A stretch of 11,122 bases of DNA from positions 1 through 11,122 of the forward strand of contig DCHG01000007.1 of the NCBI GenBank assembly GCA_002315595.1. Reading direction: 5' to 3'. How positions within the stretch are numbered: the first letter of the stretch is position 1; each line of letters opens with the position of its first letter. This stretch comes from Clostridiales bacterium UBA1758. GTDB lineage: Bacteria > Bacillota > Clostridia > Oscillospirales > UBA1758. The notes below the pieces were generated by a model. The model had not been told where the DNA came from, made no database searches, and was given only the letters and a program-made list of their open reading frames with translations. The position numbers were made by a program, and so were the translations under genes. Positions 1-6,502 of this stretch are shown piece by piece.

Positions 1-131
1 TCAGTATCGGAATTGTAATGGTATCTGTTCTTTCAAGTATTTTGCTTTTTGACAGATTGCGGTTTTATGATTTCATTATTGATGCTTTGCTGACATATTT
101 CCTGTTTTTTAAGAAGATTGAAAGACAGTGA
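1..131 (+). CDS. C-terminal fragment of an unidentified hydrophobic (probably membrane) protein
   Basis: An open frame enters from the left edge (first complete codon at base 3) and runs 42 codons to a TGA at 129-131. It has an internal ATG, but no start or ribosome binding site for a separate gene is visible, so I read it as the 3' end of a larger gene. The visible residues are a hydrophobic stretch (SIGIVMVSVLSSILLF), a short charged link (DRLRFYD), a second hydrophobic stretch (FIIDALLTYFLFF) and a basic tail (KKIERQ). That pattern fits the last two membrane segments and cytoplasmic tail of an integral membrane protein. Its codons are much more AT-rich than those of the genes from 371 onward. 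A strong hairpin begins about 40 nt after the stop. The family cannot be recognised from so short a fragment. Confidence 0.55.
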   Translation, partial: SIGIVMVSVLSSILLFDRLRFYDFIIDALLTYFLFFKKIERQ

Positions 132-171
132 TAATCCATACAAATCCCGGTTTGTTAAACAAAACGAAACA

Positions 172-202
172 ACCCGCTGAAAAAAACTCTTTTTCAGCGG
201 GT
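172..202. terminator. Bidirectional Rho-independent terminator between convergent genes
   Basis: A perfect 13-bp inverted repeat, ACCCGCTGAAAAA at 172-184 and TTTTTCAGCGGGT at 190-202, encloses a 5-nt loop (AACTC). On the plus strand it is followed by ATCTTTGTCT, a modest T-rich tail. On the minus strand the bases after the stem read TGTTTCGTTTTGTTT, a better T-rich tail. It lies about 40 nt after the left-edge gene stop and about 170 nt beyond the end of the minus-strand operon, so it probably ends transcription from both. Confidence 0.8.
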
Positions 203-370
203 ATCTTTGTCTCATACCATAACGTGTAGGAAAGAATCAAATCAAGGCAGATTTGCACTGACCAATTTACAAAAGCAAGTTCATAATTCTCCGCAAGAAA
301 GAAAAGGATAATGGGAAAACGTTTTCTTATTCACCCGTGACTAACGCATCTGCTCTTTTTGATCAAAGGA
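203..370. other. Intergenic region between convergent transcription units, with a 12-bp palindrome
   Basis: No gene is apparent in this AT-rich stretch. It contains the perfect palindrome GAAAACGTTTTC at 315-326, which resembles the CG-centred operators of LacI-family regulators but has two mismatches to a catabolite-responsive element consensus. It also contains a 7-bp stem, TTTGATC (358-364) with GATCAAA (369-375), that overlaps the stop codon of the FAD oxidoreductase and has no U-run beyond it. Both neighbouring genes end here, so an operator would be in an unusual place. Confidence 0.4.
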
Positions 371-1636
371 TCAAATGTGACCGATGTCTTCGGTTGCGAC
401 ATCATCCCAGTGATCGCCCGAAGGCGGGACAAGCGTGTCATCAAAATGTACCATGACGCCGCCCTCGGCGAGAAGTTTTTGCAATTTTTTGATGTCGACT
501 TCGGCGATGTTGCCGCCGTCGGCGATCGCCGCGGCAATCCCCGCGGCCTGTCCGGTGAGGATTGCGGGAGGAATGACGCGGAGAATATCCCACATATATC
601 CTGCCGCCGCAGCAGAACGCCCCGCGGTAATGAGATTCGGGAAATCTTTGCGGACGAGGGCACGAAGCGGCACCTCGTAGATGTGGTCGCGTGCGGAGAA
701 GTCACAGATCGTACCGACGGAATCCTCGAAATGCTTATATCGGTCGAGCAGAGTCATCGTGTAATCCGCATCCATACGGCGTGTGGTACGGAATTGCGGC
801 ATTGCGGGAAGTTGAGCGACTTCGCGGGAGTCAGGATCGTTGTCACGAATTTTATCCATCAATTTATGTTGATTGTCGAGGACATACTCGGTGATGTCTT
901 CGGCGGTCGTACCCTGATAGAAACGGACGCCGGACGGCTGACGATGACCTTCAAGCGAGGCACAATCACCGCAGAAACCGATATAGACCTTGCCGATGTC
1001 TTTGGCATCGAAAGCGCGTTTGCAGGATTCCATATCCATTCCGTAGGCGGAATAAGTGGCGAAATTGTTGCCTTGAACGGTCGGCACTCCGGCGCGGAAG
1101 ATCACATCCGCATCGCCGGTGGTGTCGACAACGGCCTTTGCCGCATAGAAGCCGCGTCCGGTCTTGTTTTCGACGATCAGACCTTTGCAGAGATTGCCGT
1201 CCATGACCGGTGAGGAAACGACCGTGTCGAGAAGTACATCGACGCCTTCCTGATTTAACTGTTCGGCAAGTGCCATAGCGAAGATGTATGCCGAATACTG
1301 CGTGTAATAGCGACGTGCGGTCTGGTGACCGGGTTCGCCGTTGCGCCATTCATCGGCAAGAGTGTCAAAGCCGTACTTGATGGACAATTGCAAAAATTCT
1401 TCCGCCATGCCGGTGATGATCTTTTTGCCGCGTCCGTTGCACATAGACACGAAGAGATTGATCAGTCCCATCGTGGCAAGTCCGCCGATTGTGAGGCTTT
1501 TTTCGATCAAAAGAACGCTTTTGCCGAGGCGTTTGGCACTGAGTGCCGCCGCCGCACCGGCAACGCCGCCGCCGGCGACGATAATATCGTACTCACCGCG
1601 GACGGGAATATTTTCACGAAACTCAATGGAATTCAT
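371..1636 (-). CDS. FAD-dependent oxidoreductase (FAD_oxidored-type)
   Basis: This 421-residue protein is a Rossmann-fold flavoprotein of the FAD_oxidored (PF12831-like) group. The dinucleotide-binding motif GGGVAG (residues 22-27, the GxGxxG pattern) follows the first beta strand (EYDIIVA), and the acidic end of strand two is E45 in VLLIEK. A second FAD contact, DTTGDAD (171-177), matches the family's D-[AT]-TGD-x-D motif. Near the C-terminus, GRSAAAAGYM (from 339) and GQAAGIAA (362-369) are the usual FAD-closing segment. There is no signal peptide, so it should be cytoplasmic. The start is ATG, with GGGGTGA about 7 nt upstream as ribosome binding site. It is the last gene of a three-gene minus-strand operon, 30 nt after the dCMP deaminase. 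Substrate is unknown; family members act on sugars, organic acids and other small molecules. Family assignment is confident, specific function is not. Confidence 0.88.
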   Translation of the reverse strand: MNSIEFRENIPVRGEYDIIVAGGGVAGAAAALSAKRLGKSVLLIEKSLTIGGLATMGLINLFVSMCNGRGKKIITGMAEEFLQLSIKYGFDTLADEWRNGEPGHQTARRYYTQYSAYIFAMALAEQLNQEGVDVLLDTVVSSPVMDGNLCKGLIVENKTGRGFYAAKAVVDTTGDADVIFRAGVPTVQGNNFATYSAYGMDMESCKRAFDAKDIGKVYIGFCGDCASLEGHRQPSGVRFYQGTTAEDITEYVLDNQHKLMDKIRDNDPDSREVAQLPAMPQFRTTRRMDADYTMTLLDRYKHFEDSVGTICDFSARDHIYEVPLRALVRKDFPNLITAGRSAAAAGYMWDILRVIPPAILTGQAAGIAAAIADGGNIAEVDIKKLQKLLAEGGVMVHFDDTLVPPSGDHWDDVATEDIGHI

Positions 1637-1666
1637 ATGTATTCACCCCGTATTATCAGTGTGGTA

Positions 1667-2146
1667 TTATTTCAACAGTTCAAGCGAATCGTCGTTTTTG
1701 ATCCATTCGTCGGAGTCAATGATGTCGTATTCGTCGGCGGTCTTGCGACAGATGACCTTCGAGATACCCGCATTGAGGATCATTCGGCGGCACATATGAC
1801 AGGGCATTGCGGCGATGATTTCGCCGTTTTCCGCGGAGCGTCCGACAAGATAGAGGGTGGCACCGAGGGTTTCGTTTCTTGCGGCGGAGATGATGGCGTT
1901 CGCTTCGGCGTGGACGGAACGGCAAAGTTCATAGCGTTCACCGTGCGGTACGCCGAGTTCGGCACGCAGACAACGTTTGAGGTCGGAACAGTTTTCGCGT
2001 CCACGGGGTGCGCCGTTGTAACCGGTGGAAATGATTTCGTCGTTTTTGACGATGATCGCACCGTAATTGCGGCGCAGACAGGTACTGCGTTGCATGACGG
2101 TTTCGGCGATGTCGAGGTAGTAATTCGTTTTGTCGCGTCTGATCAT
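1667..2146 (-). CDS. Deoxycytidylate (dCMP) deaminase, ComEB-like
   Basis: This 159-residue cytidine-deaminase-fold enzyme should convert dCMP to dUMP, feeding thymidylate synthesis in the cytoplasm. The catalytic zinc motif is present as HAE (H79-A80-E81 in RSVHAEANAI) with PCHMC (C116 and C119). The surrounding signatures are those of the ComEB/dCMP deaminase group rather than tRNA or free cytidine deaminases: STCLRRNYGAIIVK (21-34), TGYNGAPRG (41-49) and the Cys-containing segment before HAE (C53, C59, C75). Length is normal for the family. It begins 12 nt after the ABC ATPase stop, with GGAGTACTCTC just before the ATG, so the two are probably co-transcribed. ComEB proteins sit in competence loci in Bacillus, but no competence genes are seen here, and a nucleotide-metabolism role is the simplest reading. 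Confidence 0.93.
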   Translation of the reverse strand: MIRRDKTNYYLDIAETVMQRSTCLRRNYGAIIVKNDEIISTGYNGAPRGRENCSDLKRCLRAELGVPHGERYELCRSVHAEANAIISAARNETLGATLYLVGRSAENGEIIAAMPCHMCRRMILNAGISKVICRKTADEYDIIDSDEWIKNDDSLELLK

Positions 2147-2158
2147 GAGAGTACTCCT

Positions 2159-2827
2159 TTATCCGTTTTCAAACAGTCTGCCGCCTTCAATCGAAAGTCT
2201 TCGGTCGGCGATGGCGGCAATACCGTGATCGTGCGTGATGATAATGAGGGTGGATCCGTTGCGGTGAAATTCACAGAGCAGGTCCATGATTTCCTTGGCG
2301 GAAGCGGGATCGAGATTTCCGGTCGGCTCGTCGGCGAGAATGACCGATGGCGAACGAATGATTGCCCTTGCAATGGCAACGCGTTGACGCTGACCGCCGG
2401 AAAGTTGGTCGGGGCGGTGTGTCATACGATCGGAAAGCCCCACAAGCGCAAGGGCTTGTTTTGCCGCCGAACGACGTACAGAACGGGGAACGCCCGAATA
2501 GATCAGCGGGATCTCCACATTTTCAAGTGCGGTGTATTGGGCGATCAGGTGAAAACTTTGAAAGACGAAACCGAGTTTTTCGGAACGAAGACGAGCCAAT
2601 TCACATTCGCTCATTTTCGCAACATCGCGTCCATCCACCGAAAACCGTCCCGAGGTTGGCGTGTCAAGACATCCGAGGATGTTCATCAGCGTCGATTTTC
2701 CCGAACCCGAAGGCCCCGTGACGGAAAGAAAATCACCGTCACGGACAACCAAACCAATGCGGTCGAGAACGGTGATATTTCCGCAAGCGGAAGGGTATAT
2801 TTTGGTAACATTGTGAAGTTCAAGCAT
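2159..2827 (-). CDS. ABC transporter ATP-binding protein, MacB/LolD (MJ0796) type
   Basis: This 222-residue protein is a complete nucleotide-binding domain. It has Walker A GPSGSGKST (38-46), the Q-loop glutamine in FVFQSF (Q90), the signature LSGGQ (142-146), Walker B VILADEP (162-168) and the switch histidine in THD (H199). The family-specific strings GCLDTPTSG and DEPTGNLD mark the MacB/LolD/FtsE-like group, which couples ATP hydrolysis to mechanotransmission or export of lipoproteins, peptides or antibiotics. Such ATPases normally sit next to a FtsX/MacB-type permease. None is present: downstream comes the dCMP deaminase, and upstream is intergenic DNA and a divergent gene. The partner may be encoded elsewhere. 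A good ribosome binding site, GAAGGTGA, lies 3-4 nt before the A-rich spacer to the ATG. It is the first gene of the minus-strand operon. Confidence 0.93.
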   Translation of the reverse strand: MLELHNVTKIYPSACGNITVLDRIGLVVRDGDFLSVTGPSGSGKSTLMNILGCLDTPTSGRFSVDGRDVAKMSECELARLRSEKLGFVFQSFHLIAQYTALENVEIPLIYSGVPRSVRRSAAKQALALVGLSDRMTHRPDQLSGGQRQRVAIARAIIRSPSVILADEPTGNLDPASAKEIMDLLCEFHRNGSTLIIITHDHGIAAIADRRLSIEGGRLFENG

Positions 2828-2839
2828 ATTTTCACCTTC

Positions 2840-2868
2840 ATTATATCGTAAAAAATCGGTTCCGTAAA
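2840..2868 (-). promoter_or_regulatory. Possible sigma-A promoter for the ABC ATPase operon
   Basis: Read on the minus strand, TATAAT (2840-2845) lies 17 bp downstream of TTTACG (2863-2868), a 4-of-6 match to TTGACA. Transcription would begin near 2833, inside the ribosome binding site of the ATPase and only about 6 nt before its ATG. That makes the call uncertain, and a promoter further upstream is equally possible. Confidence 0.3.
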
Positions 2869-2957
2869 GATAATATGCCCGAAAAAACAGAAATTTTTCA
2901 CCTTATGATAAAAATATCGTGCCACATCCGGAAAATGTAGAAAAAACAAGAACGATA

Positions 2958-2966
2958 TGGTATAAT
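2958..2966 (+). promoter_or_regulatory. Extended -10 promoter upstream of mrnC
   Basis: TGGTATAAT is a perfect extended -10 element (TGn followed by TATAAT). No convincing TTGACA-like -35 is found 16-18 bp upstream, which extended -10 promoters can do without. Transcription should start near 2973, giving a leader of about 220 nt before mrnC that includes all three TGTGGAAAA repeats. It may drive the whole plus-strand array, since no comparable promoter is seen further down. Confidence 0.5.
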
Positions 2967-3032
2967 AATCCATAAATGATTTCGACGGCGGGCGATTACA
3001 GAAAGTTTTACCCCGCTGTTAACATAACAATC

Positions 3033-3119
3033 TGTGGAAAACACTGTGAAAGATGTGGAAAACCCTTTGGCTATTGGGAAATTTTACGGGGGAAATTCCC
3101 TGAATGCCCTTGTGGAAAA
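3033..3119 (-). promoter_or_regulatory. Cluster of three DnaA-box-like sites (TTTTCCACA)
   Basis: The 9-mer TGTGGAAAA occurs at 3033-3041, 3054-3062 and 3111-3119. Read on the minus strand each is TTTTCCACA, which fits the relaxed DnaA-box consensus TTWTNCACA and differs by one base from TTATCCACA. All three have the same orientation, and the first two are 21 bp apart, about two helical turns. A strongly AT-rich stretch (about 2840-2975) lies next to them. They could be DnaA-binding sites for gene control or titration. No replication-initiation gene is nearby, so an origin is not supported. All three are also in one reading frame, so a coding explanation (Cys-Gly-Lys repeats) cannot be excluded. 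Confidence 0.35.
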
Positions 3120-3192
3120 ACCTGTGAAGACAACGAACAGTTTAATTCCCTTGCCACTGATTTTTTAAAAATGAAAGGAAGCAAATTTCCGA

Positions 3193-3594
3193 ATGGATGA
3201 TAAACTGAAAGTCCCGATGACAAAAGACCGACTTCAAGGAATGTCGATGCTTGCACTGGCGCATGTCGGCGATGCGGTGTATGAACTTTTTGCACGCACT
3301 TGCGTGTGCAATGCCGGGGCATTTACGAATAACGAGATGCACCGTCGTACGGTCGCCGTCGTTTCGGCGGAGGCAATGAGCCGTGCCGCCGCATTGATAG
3401 AGCCGGAACTAACCGATGAAGAACACAATATTTACCGCCGTGGAAGAAACGCCAACCCGAATTCCGTTCCCAAACACGCTTCCGCGGGACAGTACGGTGC
3501 AGCGACGGCATTGGAAGCCTTGTTTGGTTGGTTGTATCTCACGGGGAATGTCGACCGCGCACGGGCGTTGTTTCTCATCGGCAACCCCGATTGA
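3193..3594 (+). CDS. mrnC: Mini-ribonuclease III
   Basis: This 133-residue protein is an RNase III catalytic domain without the double-stranded-RNA-binding domain, the hallmark of Mini-III. In Bacillus subtilis the enzyme matures 23S rRNA ends. The family motifs are clear: LALAHVGDAVYEL (20-32) with the catalytic aspartate D27, YRRGRNA (81-87), and the second metal-binding region ATALEALFGWLYL (104-116) with E108. Length is typical. The ATG at 3193 is preceded by AAAGGAAG (3174-3181), a somewhat distant ribosome binding site (11-nt gap). In Bacillus the gene follows cysS; here it is first in an eight-gene co-directional array after a divergent intergenic region, so the usual neighbourhood is lost. 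A methionine at residue 9 is an alternative start, but the N-terminal residues look normal. Confidence 0.95.
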   Translation: MDDKLKVPMTKDRLQGMSMLALAHVGDAVYELFARTCVCNAGAFTNNEMHRRTVAVVSAEAMSRAAALIEPELTDEEHNIYRRGRNANPNSVPKHASAGQYGAATALEALFGWLYLTGNVDRARALFLIGNPD

Positions 3595-3616
3595 TACATA
3601 GAGGGGAGAGAACGAT

Positions 3617-4537
3617 TTGAACGAAACGTTTACGATCACACTGAATCAAATGGCCGTGTTCTTTCTGTTCATGGCAATCGGATTTTTCTTTAAGCGCATC
3701 AATCTTTTGGATGACAATGCGTCGTCGATCCTTTCCCGACTTGAAGTCAATTTGTTTCTGCCTGCGATGTGTTTTCGCACATTCGCGCAGGGCGTTTCGA
3801 TGACTTCGATCGTCGAAAAAAGTTCGCTTGTGTTTCTTTCGCTGATCTGCCTCGGTGCGGGTTCGGTGATTGCGGTCGTCGTAGCGAAACTGCTTTCAAA
3901 GGATTCTATGACGAGGGCGGTTTATATTTACGCTCTGACGATCCCGAATCTCGGCTTTTTGGGATATCCGCTGGTCGAAGCGGTATTCGGTGCCGAAGCA
4001 TTGCTTAACACGATGATTTTTTGCCTTTCGTTCAATGTCTATATTTACACGGCGGGAATGTATATGCTCAACCCGAAGCGTGAATTCAACATCAAAACAC
4101 TCGCAAGTCCTGCGATGATCGCAATGGTGCTTGGGTTGATATACGGGCTGACCGGGCTTCCGATGCCGAAGATCCTCGACAGTGCGCTTTCAAGTGCGTC
4201 GGGTTGTATGGCACCGGTTGCAATGATTCTTTCGGGCTTTGTTTTGGCACGCCGACCGATCCTCAAAATGATTTCGAGTTGGAAAATGTATCTCTGTACG
4301 GCGCTTCGTCTTGTTATTATCCCGCTTGCGGCATGGGGGATCCTTCGTGCGTGCAATGCCCCGTCCGAATGGATGATTCCGACGGTCGGTATGCTCTGTA
4401 TGCCGATGGGACTGAATACCGTCGTCTTCCCCGAAGCCTTCGGCGGTGACAGTGAAACAGGGGCGCAGGCCTGCTTTATTTCAAATGTTCTCGGTGTGGT
4501 CACGATTCCGCTTGTGTTTGCACTGATGGTGATGTGA
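3617..4537 (+). CDS. AEC-family transporter (auxin efflux carrier-like permease)
   Basis: This 306-residue integral membrane protein has about eight to ten hydrophobic segments and belongs to the AEC family of the bile/arsenite/riboflavin transporter superfamily. Bacterial members (MleP- and MdcF-like) move malate, malonate and other small carboxylates. Visible family features are the N-terminal segment MAVFFLFMAIGFFFKR (12-27), the helix break IPNLGFLGYPL (109-119) with N111 and the glycines, MAPVAMILSG (198-207), and the C-terminal FISNVLGVVTIPLV. The start is TTG at 3617, chosen because GAGGGGAG (3601-3608) lies 8 nt upstream and it gives the usual short pre-helix leader. The next in-frame ATG (3650) would cut into helix one. 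It lies 22 nt after mrnC and 7 nt before the next gene, so it is probably in an operon. Substrate is not predictable from sequence. Confidence 0.9.
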   Translation: MNETFTITLNQMAVFFLFMAIGFFFKRINLLDDNASSILSRLEVNLFLPAMCFRTFAQGVSMTSIVEKSSLVFLSLICLGAGSVIAVVVAKLLSKDSMTRAVYIYALTIPNLGFLGYPLVEAVFGAEALLNTMIFCLSFNVYIYTAGMYMLNPKREFNIKTLASPAMIAMVLGLIYGLTGLPMPKILDSALSSASGCMAPVAMILSGFVLARRPILKMISSWKMYLCTALRLVIIPLAAWGILRACNAPSEWMIPTVGMLCMPMGLNTVVFPEAFGGDSETGAQACFISNVLGVVTIPLVFALMVM

Positions 4538-4544
4538 GGAAGGT

Positions 4545-5081
4545 ATGGAAAAGATTTTGCCGTTGATTGCGCAGGTCGTGGGAATTGCCGCGACCGTGAT
4601 GATCATTTTTTCGTTTCAATGTAAAAACGCTAAACGCATTATGCTGTTTCAATTTGCCGGAAACGTTCTTTTTGCCCTGCATTTTCTTCTGCTCGGGGCA
4701 TATACCGGCGCGGCATTGAATTTTGTCGGTATATTCCGAAGCGCGTTATACACACAACGCGGTAAAAAATGGGCGGATCGAATGATTTGGCCGTTTGTAT
4801 TTTCGGGAGTTGCCATCGGGCTTTCCGTGATGACATGGGACGGCGTTTGGTCGCTTCTGCCGATGCTTGCGACGGCGATTACATCGTTTGCGCACCGTAT
4901 GAAGGATGCGAAACTCGTCCGTTGGTGTTCATTTCCGGCGTCGCCGTTGTGGCTCGTATATAATATCGTCAATATGTCCATCGGCGGGATCGTGACGGAG
5001 TGTTTTGCGATGACGTCCATTCTCATTGCGACATTTCGGTATGAAATTTTGCCCAAAATGCGCGAGAAAAAACAAATCTGA
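4545..5081 (+). CDS. YgjV-family inner membrane protein
   Basis: This 178-residue hydrophobic protein has about five to six membrane segments and resembles the Imp-YgjV (PF10688) family, whose function is unknown. Matching features are the N-terminal helix IAQVVGIAATVMIIFSFQCK (residues 8-27), the following QFAGNVLFALHFLLLGAYTG (36-55), NFVGIFRSALY with its adjacent basic segment, and the C-terminal CSFPASPLWLVYNIVN (127-142), where P-x-W-L-x-Y-N is typical of the family. The ribosome binding site GAGGAAGG overlaps the stop of the preceding transporter gene, and the gap is only 7 nt, so translation is probably coupled. The basic tail (KMREKKQI) suggests a cytoplasmic C-terminus. No catalytic or binding residues can be named. 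Confidence 0.85.
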   Translation: MEKILPLIAQVVGIAATVMIIFSFQCKNAKRIMLFQFAGNVLFALHFLLLGAYTGAALNFVGIFRSALYTQRGKKWADRMIWPFVFSGVAIGLSVMTWDGVWSLLPMLATAITSFAHRMKDAKLVRWCSFPASPLWLVYNIVNMSIGGIVTECFAMTSILIATFRYEILPKMREKKQI

Positions 5082-5144
5082 TCAATCGGCGCCCCGTGAA
5101 TTTTCGGGAATACACGCTTTGCTAGTACAGAAAGGAAAATCGTT

Positions 5145-6491
5145 ATGACGGAAAATTTGAAAAAACTGCTTGCCTTTGTCGACGACGCAAAGGATGAGAT
5201 CCTTGCCGCCGAACGCTGGATCTGGGCGCATCCCGAAACGGGATACAAGGAATGGCAGACCACGCAGTATCTTGAAAAAAAGTATGAAGCACTCGGCTAT
5301 GTTCTGCATAAAGCGGGTGACATTCCGGGCTTTTATACCGATGTCGATACCGGCCGCCCCGGTCCGACGTTTTTGATTTTCGGCGAAATGGACAGCGTCG
5401 TTTGTGATGCACACCCCGAATCCAATTCCGAAACCGGCGCGGTACACGCCTGCGGTCATAATGCGCAGAGTGCGGCACTTTATGGCATTGCCGCGGCATT
5501 GGCACGCCCCGGGGCGACGGACGGAATGTGCGGAAAGATCCGCCTTTGTGCCGTTCCCGCCGAGGAACTGATTGAGATCGGCTACCGCGAAGGACTTCGC
5601 AAAAAGGGCGTGATCCACTATTTCGGCGGAAAGGTCGAATACCTCTACCGCGGCTATTTTGACGATGTGGATATGTGTATGTTGGTGCATACATCCTGCG
5701 GCGAGTCGGGCACGGTATTCGTCTGCGGAAGCGAAAACGGTTGTGTGGCAAAGGTTTCGACATTTGTCGGGCGTTCCGCGCACGCGGGCGGTGCCCCGCA
5801 TGAGGGCATCAATTCGCTCTATGCGGCAAATATCGGAATTCAGGCGGCAAATGCGCTGCGCGAAACTTTCTGTGAAAAGGACCATATCCGTTTCCATCCG
5901 ATCATCACCCGCGGAGGTGACGCGGTCAACGTCATTCCGCCCGTGACTACGGTGGAATCCTATGTACGCGGTGCGACGCCCGAAGCGATCGTGCGCGAAA
6001 ACAAAAAAATCAACCGTGCTTTGGCATCCGGCGCACTTGCACTGGGTGGTAATATGATCTATTGCGACCGACCGGGTTACTTTCCGCACTATGTCTATCC
6101 CGAACTTTGCGATGTGATGGAAACGGCACTTCACGAGGGCGGAATCCCCGCGACCTTTTCAAAGGAGCATAACTCCGCCTGCTCCGACATGGGGGATATG
6201 AGTTATGTCATGCCGGCGGTAGAACTCAATATGGCAGGAGCAAAAGGAACGCCGCATGGCGCGGATTATCGGATCGTCGACCCCGTCAGTGCCTGCGTGA
6301 CAAGCGCAAAGGCGCAACTGATGATTGCGTATGAACTTCTCCGTGACGGGGCGAAAAACGCCCAAAAGGTGCTTGACGGAACAAAGCCGGGCTATGCGAG
6401 CAAAAAAGAATTTTTAGCCGTGCTCGACTCACTGTTTGCCGACGGCGAAGCGATCGAATACAACGAAAAAGGTGCTGAAATCAGATTTTAG
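5145..6491 (+). CDS. M20 family amidohydrolase / metallopeptidase (AbgB- or PM20D2-like)
   Basis: This 448-residue protein is a two-domain M20 zinc/manganese hydrolase that should cleave an amide bond in an N-acyl or peptide-like substrate in the cytoplasm. Metal-ligand positions are seen as HACGHN (101-106, with C103 and H105), AEE (E140/E141), H182 in LVHTSCG, and a late histidine, H371, in GTPHGADY. The lid/dimerisation domain begins at GRSAHAGGAPHEG (209-221). The HACGHN form, with Asn after the histidine, is that of the aminobenzoyl-glutamate hydrolase and PM20D2 branch rather than the HACGHD of indole-acetyl-amino-acid hydrolases, so I favour a dipeptide- or N-aminoacyl-type substrate. 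The start ATG has AGAAAGGAAAA close upstream. A 63-nt gap from the YgjV gene is the longest in the array, so a separate promoter is possible, though none is clear. The GH20 gene follows after 11 nt. Confidence 0.9.
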   Translation: MTENLKKLLAFVDDAKDEILAAERWIWAHPETGYKEWQTTQYLEKKYEALGYVLHKAGDIPGFYTDVDTGRPGPTFLIFGEMDSVVCDAHPESNSETGAVHACGHNAQSAALYGIAAALARPGATDGMCGKIRLCAVPAEELIEIGYREGLRKKGVIHYFGGKVEYLYRGYFDDVDMCMLVHTSCGESGTVFVCGSENGCVAKVSTFVGRSAHAGGAPHEGINSLYAANIGIQAANALRETFCEKDHIRFHPIITRGGDAVNVIPPVTTVESYVRGATPEAIVRENKKINRALASGALALGGNMIYCDRPGYFPHYVYPELCDVMETALHEGGIPATFSKEHNSACSDMGDMSYVMPAVELNMAGAKGTPHGADYRIVDPVSACVTSAKAQLMIAYELLRDGAKNAQKVLDGTKPGYASKKEFLAVLDSLFADGEAIEYNEKGAEIRF

Positions 6492-6502
6492 GGGGAATTT
6501 GC

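Larger units (their letters stand above)
2828..3192. other. Divergent, AT-rich intergenic region between the ABC ATPase and mrnC
   Basis: This 365-bp region separates the minus-strand operon from the plus-strand array. Its left part (about 2840-2975) is strongly AT-rich. Its right part holds three TGTGGAAAA repeats. An open frame at 2976-3200 could encode 74 residues with a Cys cluster (CGK, CERCGK, CPCGKTC), but its ATG has no ribosome binding site, lies about 3 nt from the predicted transcription start, and its end overlaps mrnC. I therefore do not call it a gene. Confidence 0.6.

Noticed and set aside
358..375. A short hairpin at the FAD gene stop as that operon's terminator
   Set aside because: The stem is only 7 bp and AT-rich, and the minus-strand bases after it are not U-rich. 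The 172-202 hairpin is a better candidate.
1325..2851. A 508-codon plus-strand open frame opposite the FAD, dCMP deaminase and ABC ATPase genes
   Set aside because: It spans three convincing minus-strand genes with intact catalytic motifs, and its translation shows no recognisable domain. It is an antisense shadow of GC-biased codon usage.
2840..3119. A chromosomal replication origin (AT-rich stretch plus DnaA-like boxes)
   Set aside because: No dnaA, dnaN, gyrB or rpmH is near, the boxes are few and are the TTTTCCACA variant, and skew cannot be judged from one window. Kept only as a possible DnaA-binding cluster.
5082..6134. A 350-codon minus-strand open frame opposite the M20 gene
   Set aside because: The plus strand holds a complete M20 enzyme with metal ligands in order. 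The antisense translation is Arg/His/Cys-rich and resembles no family.
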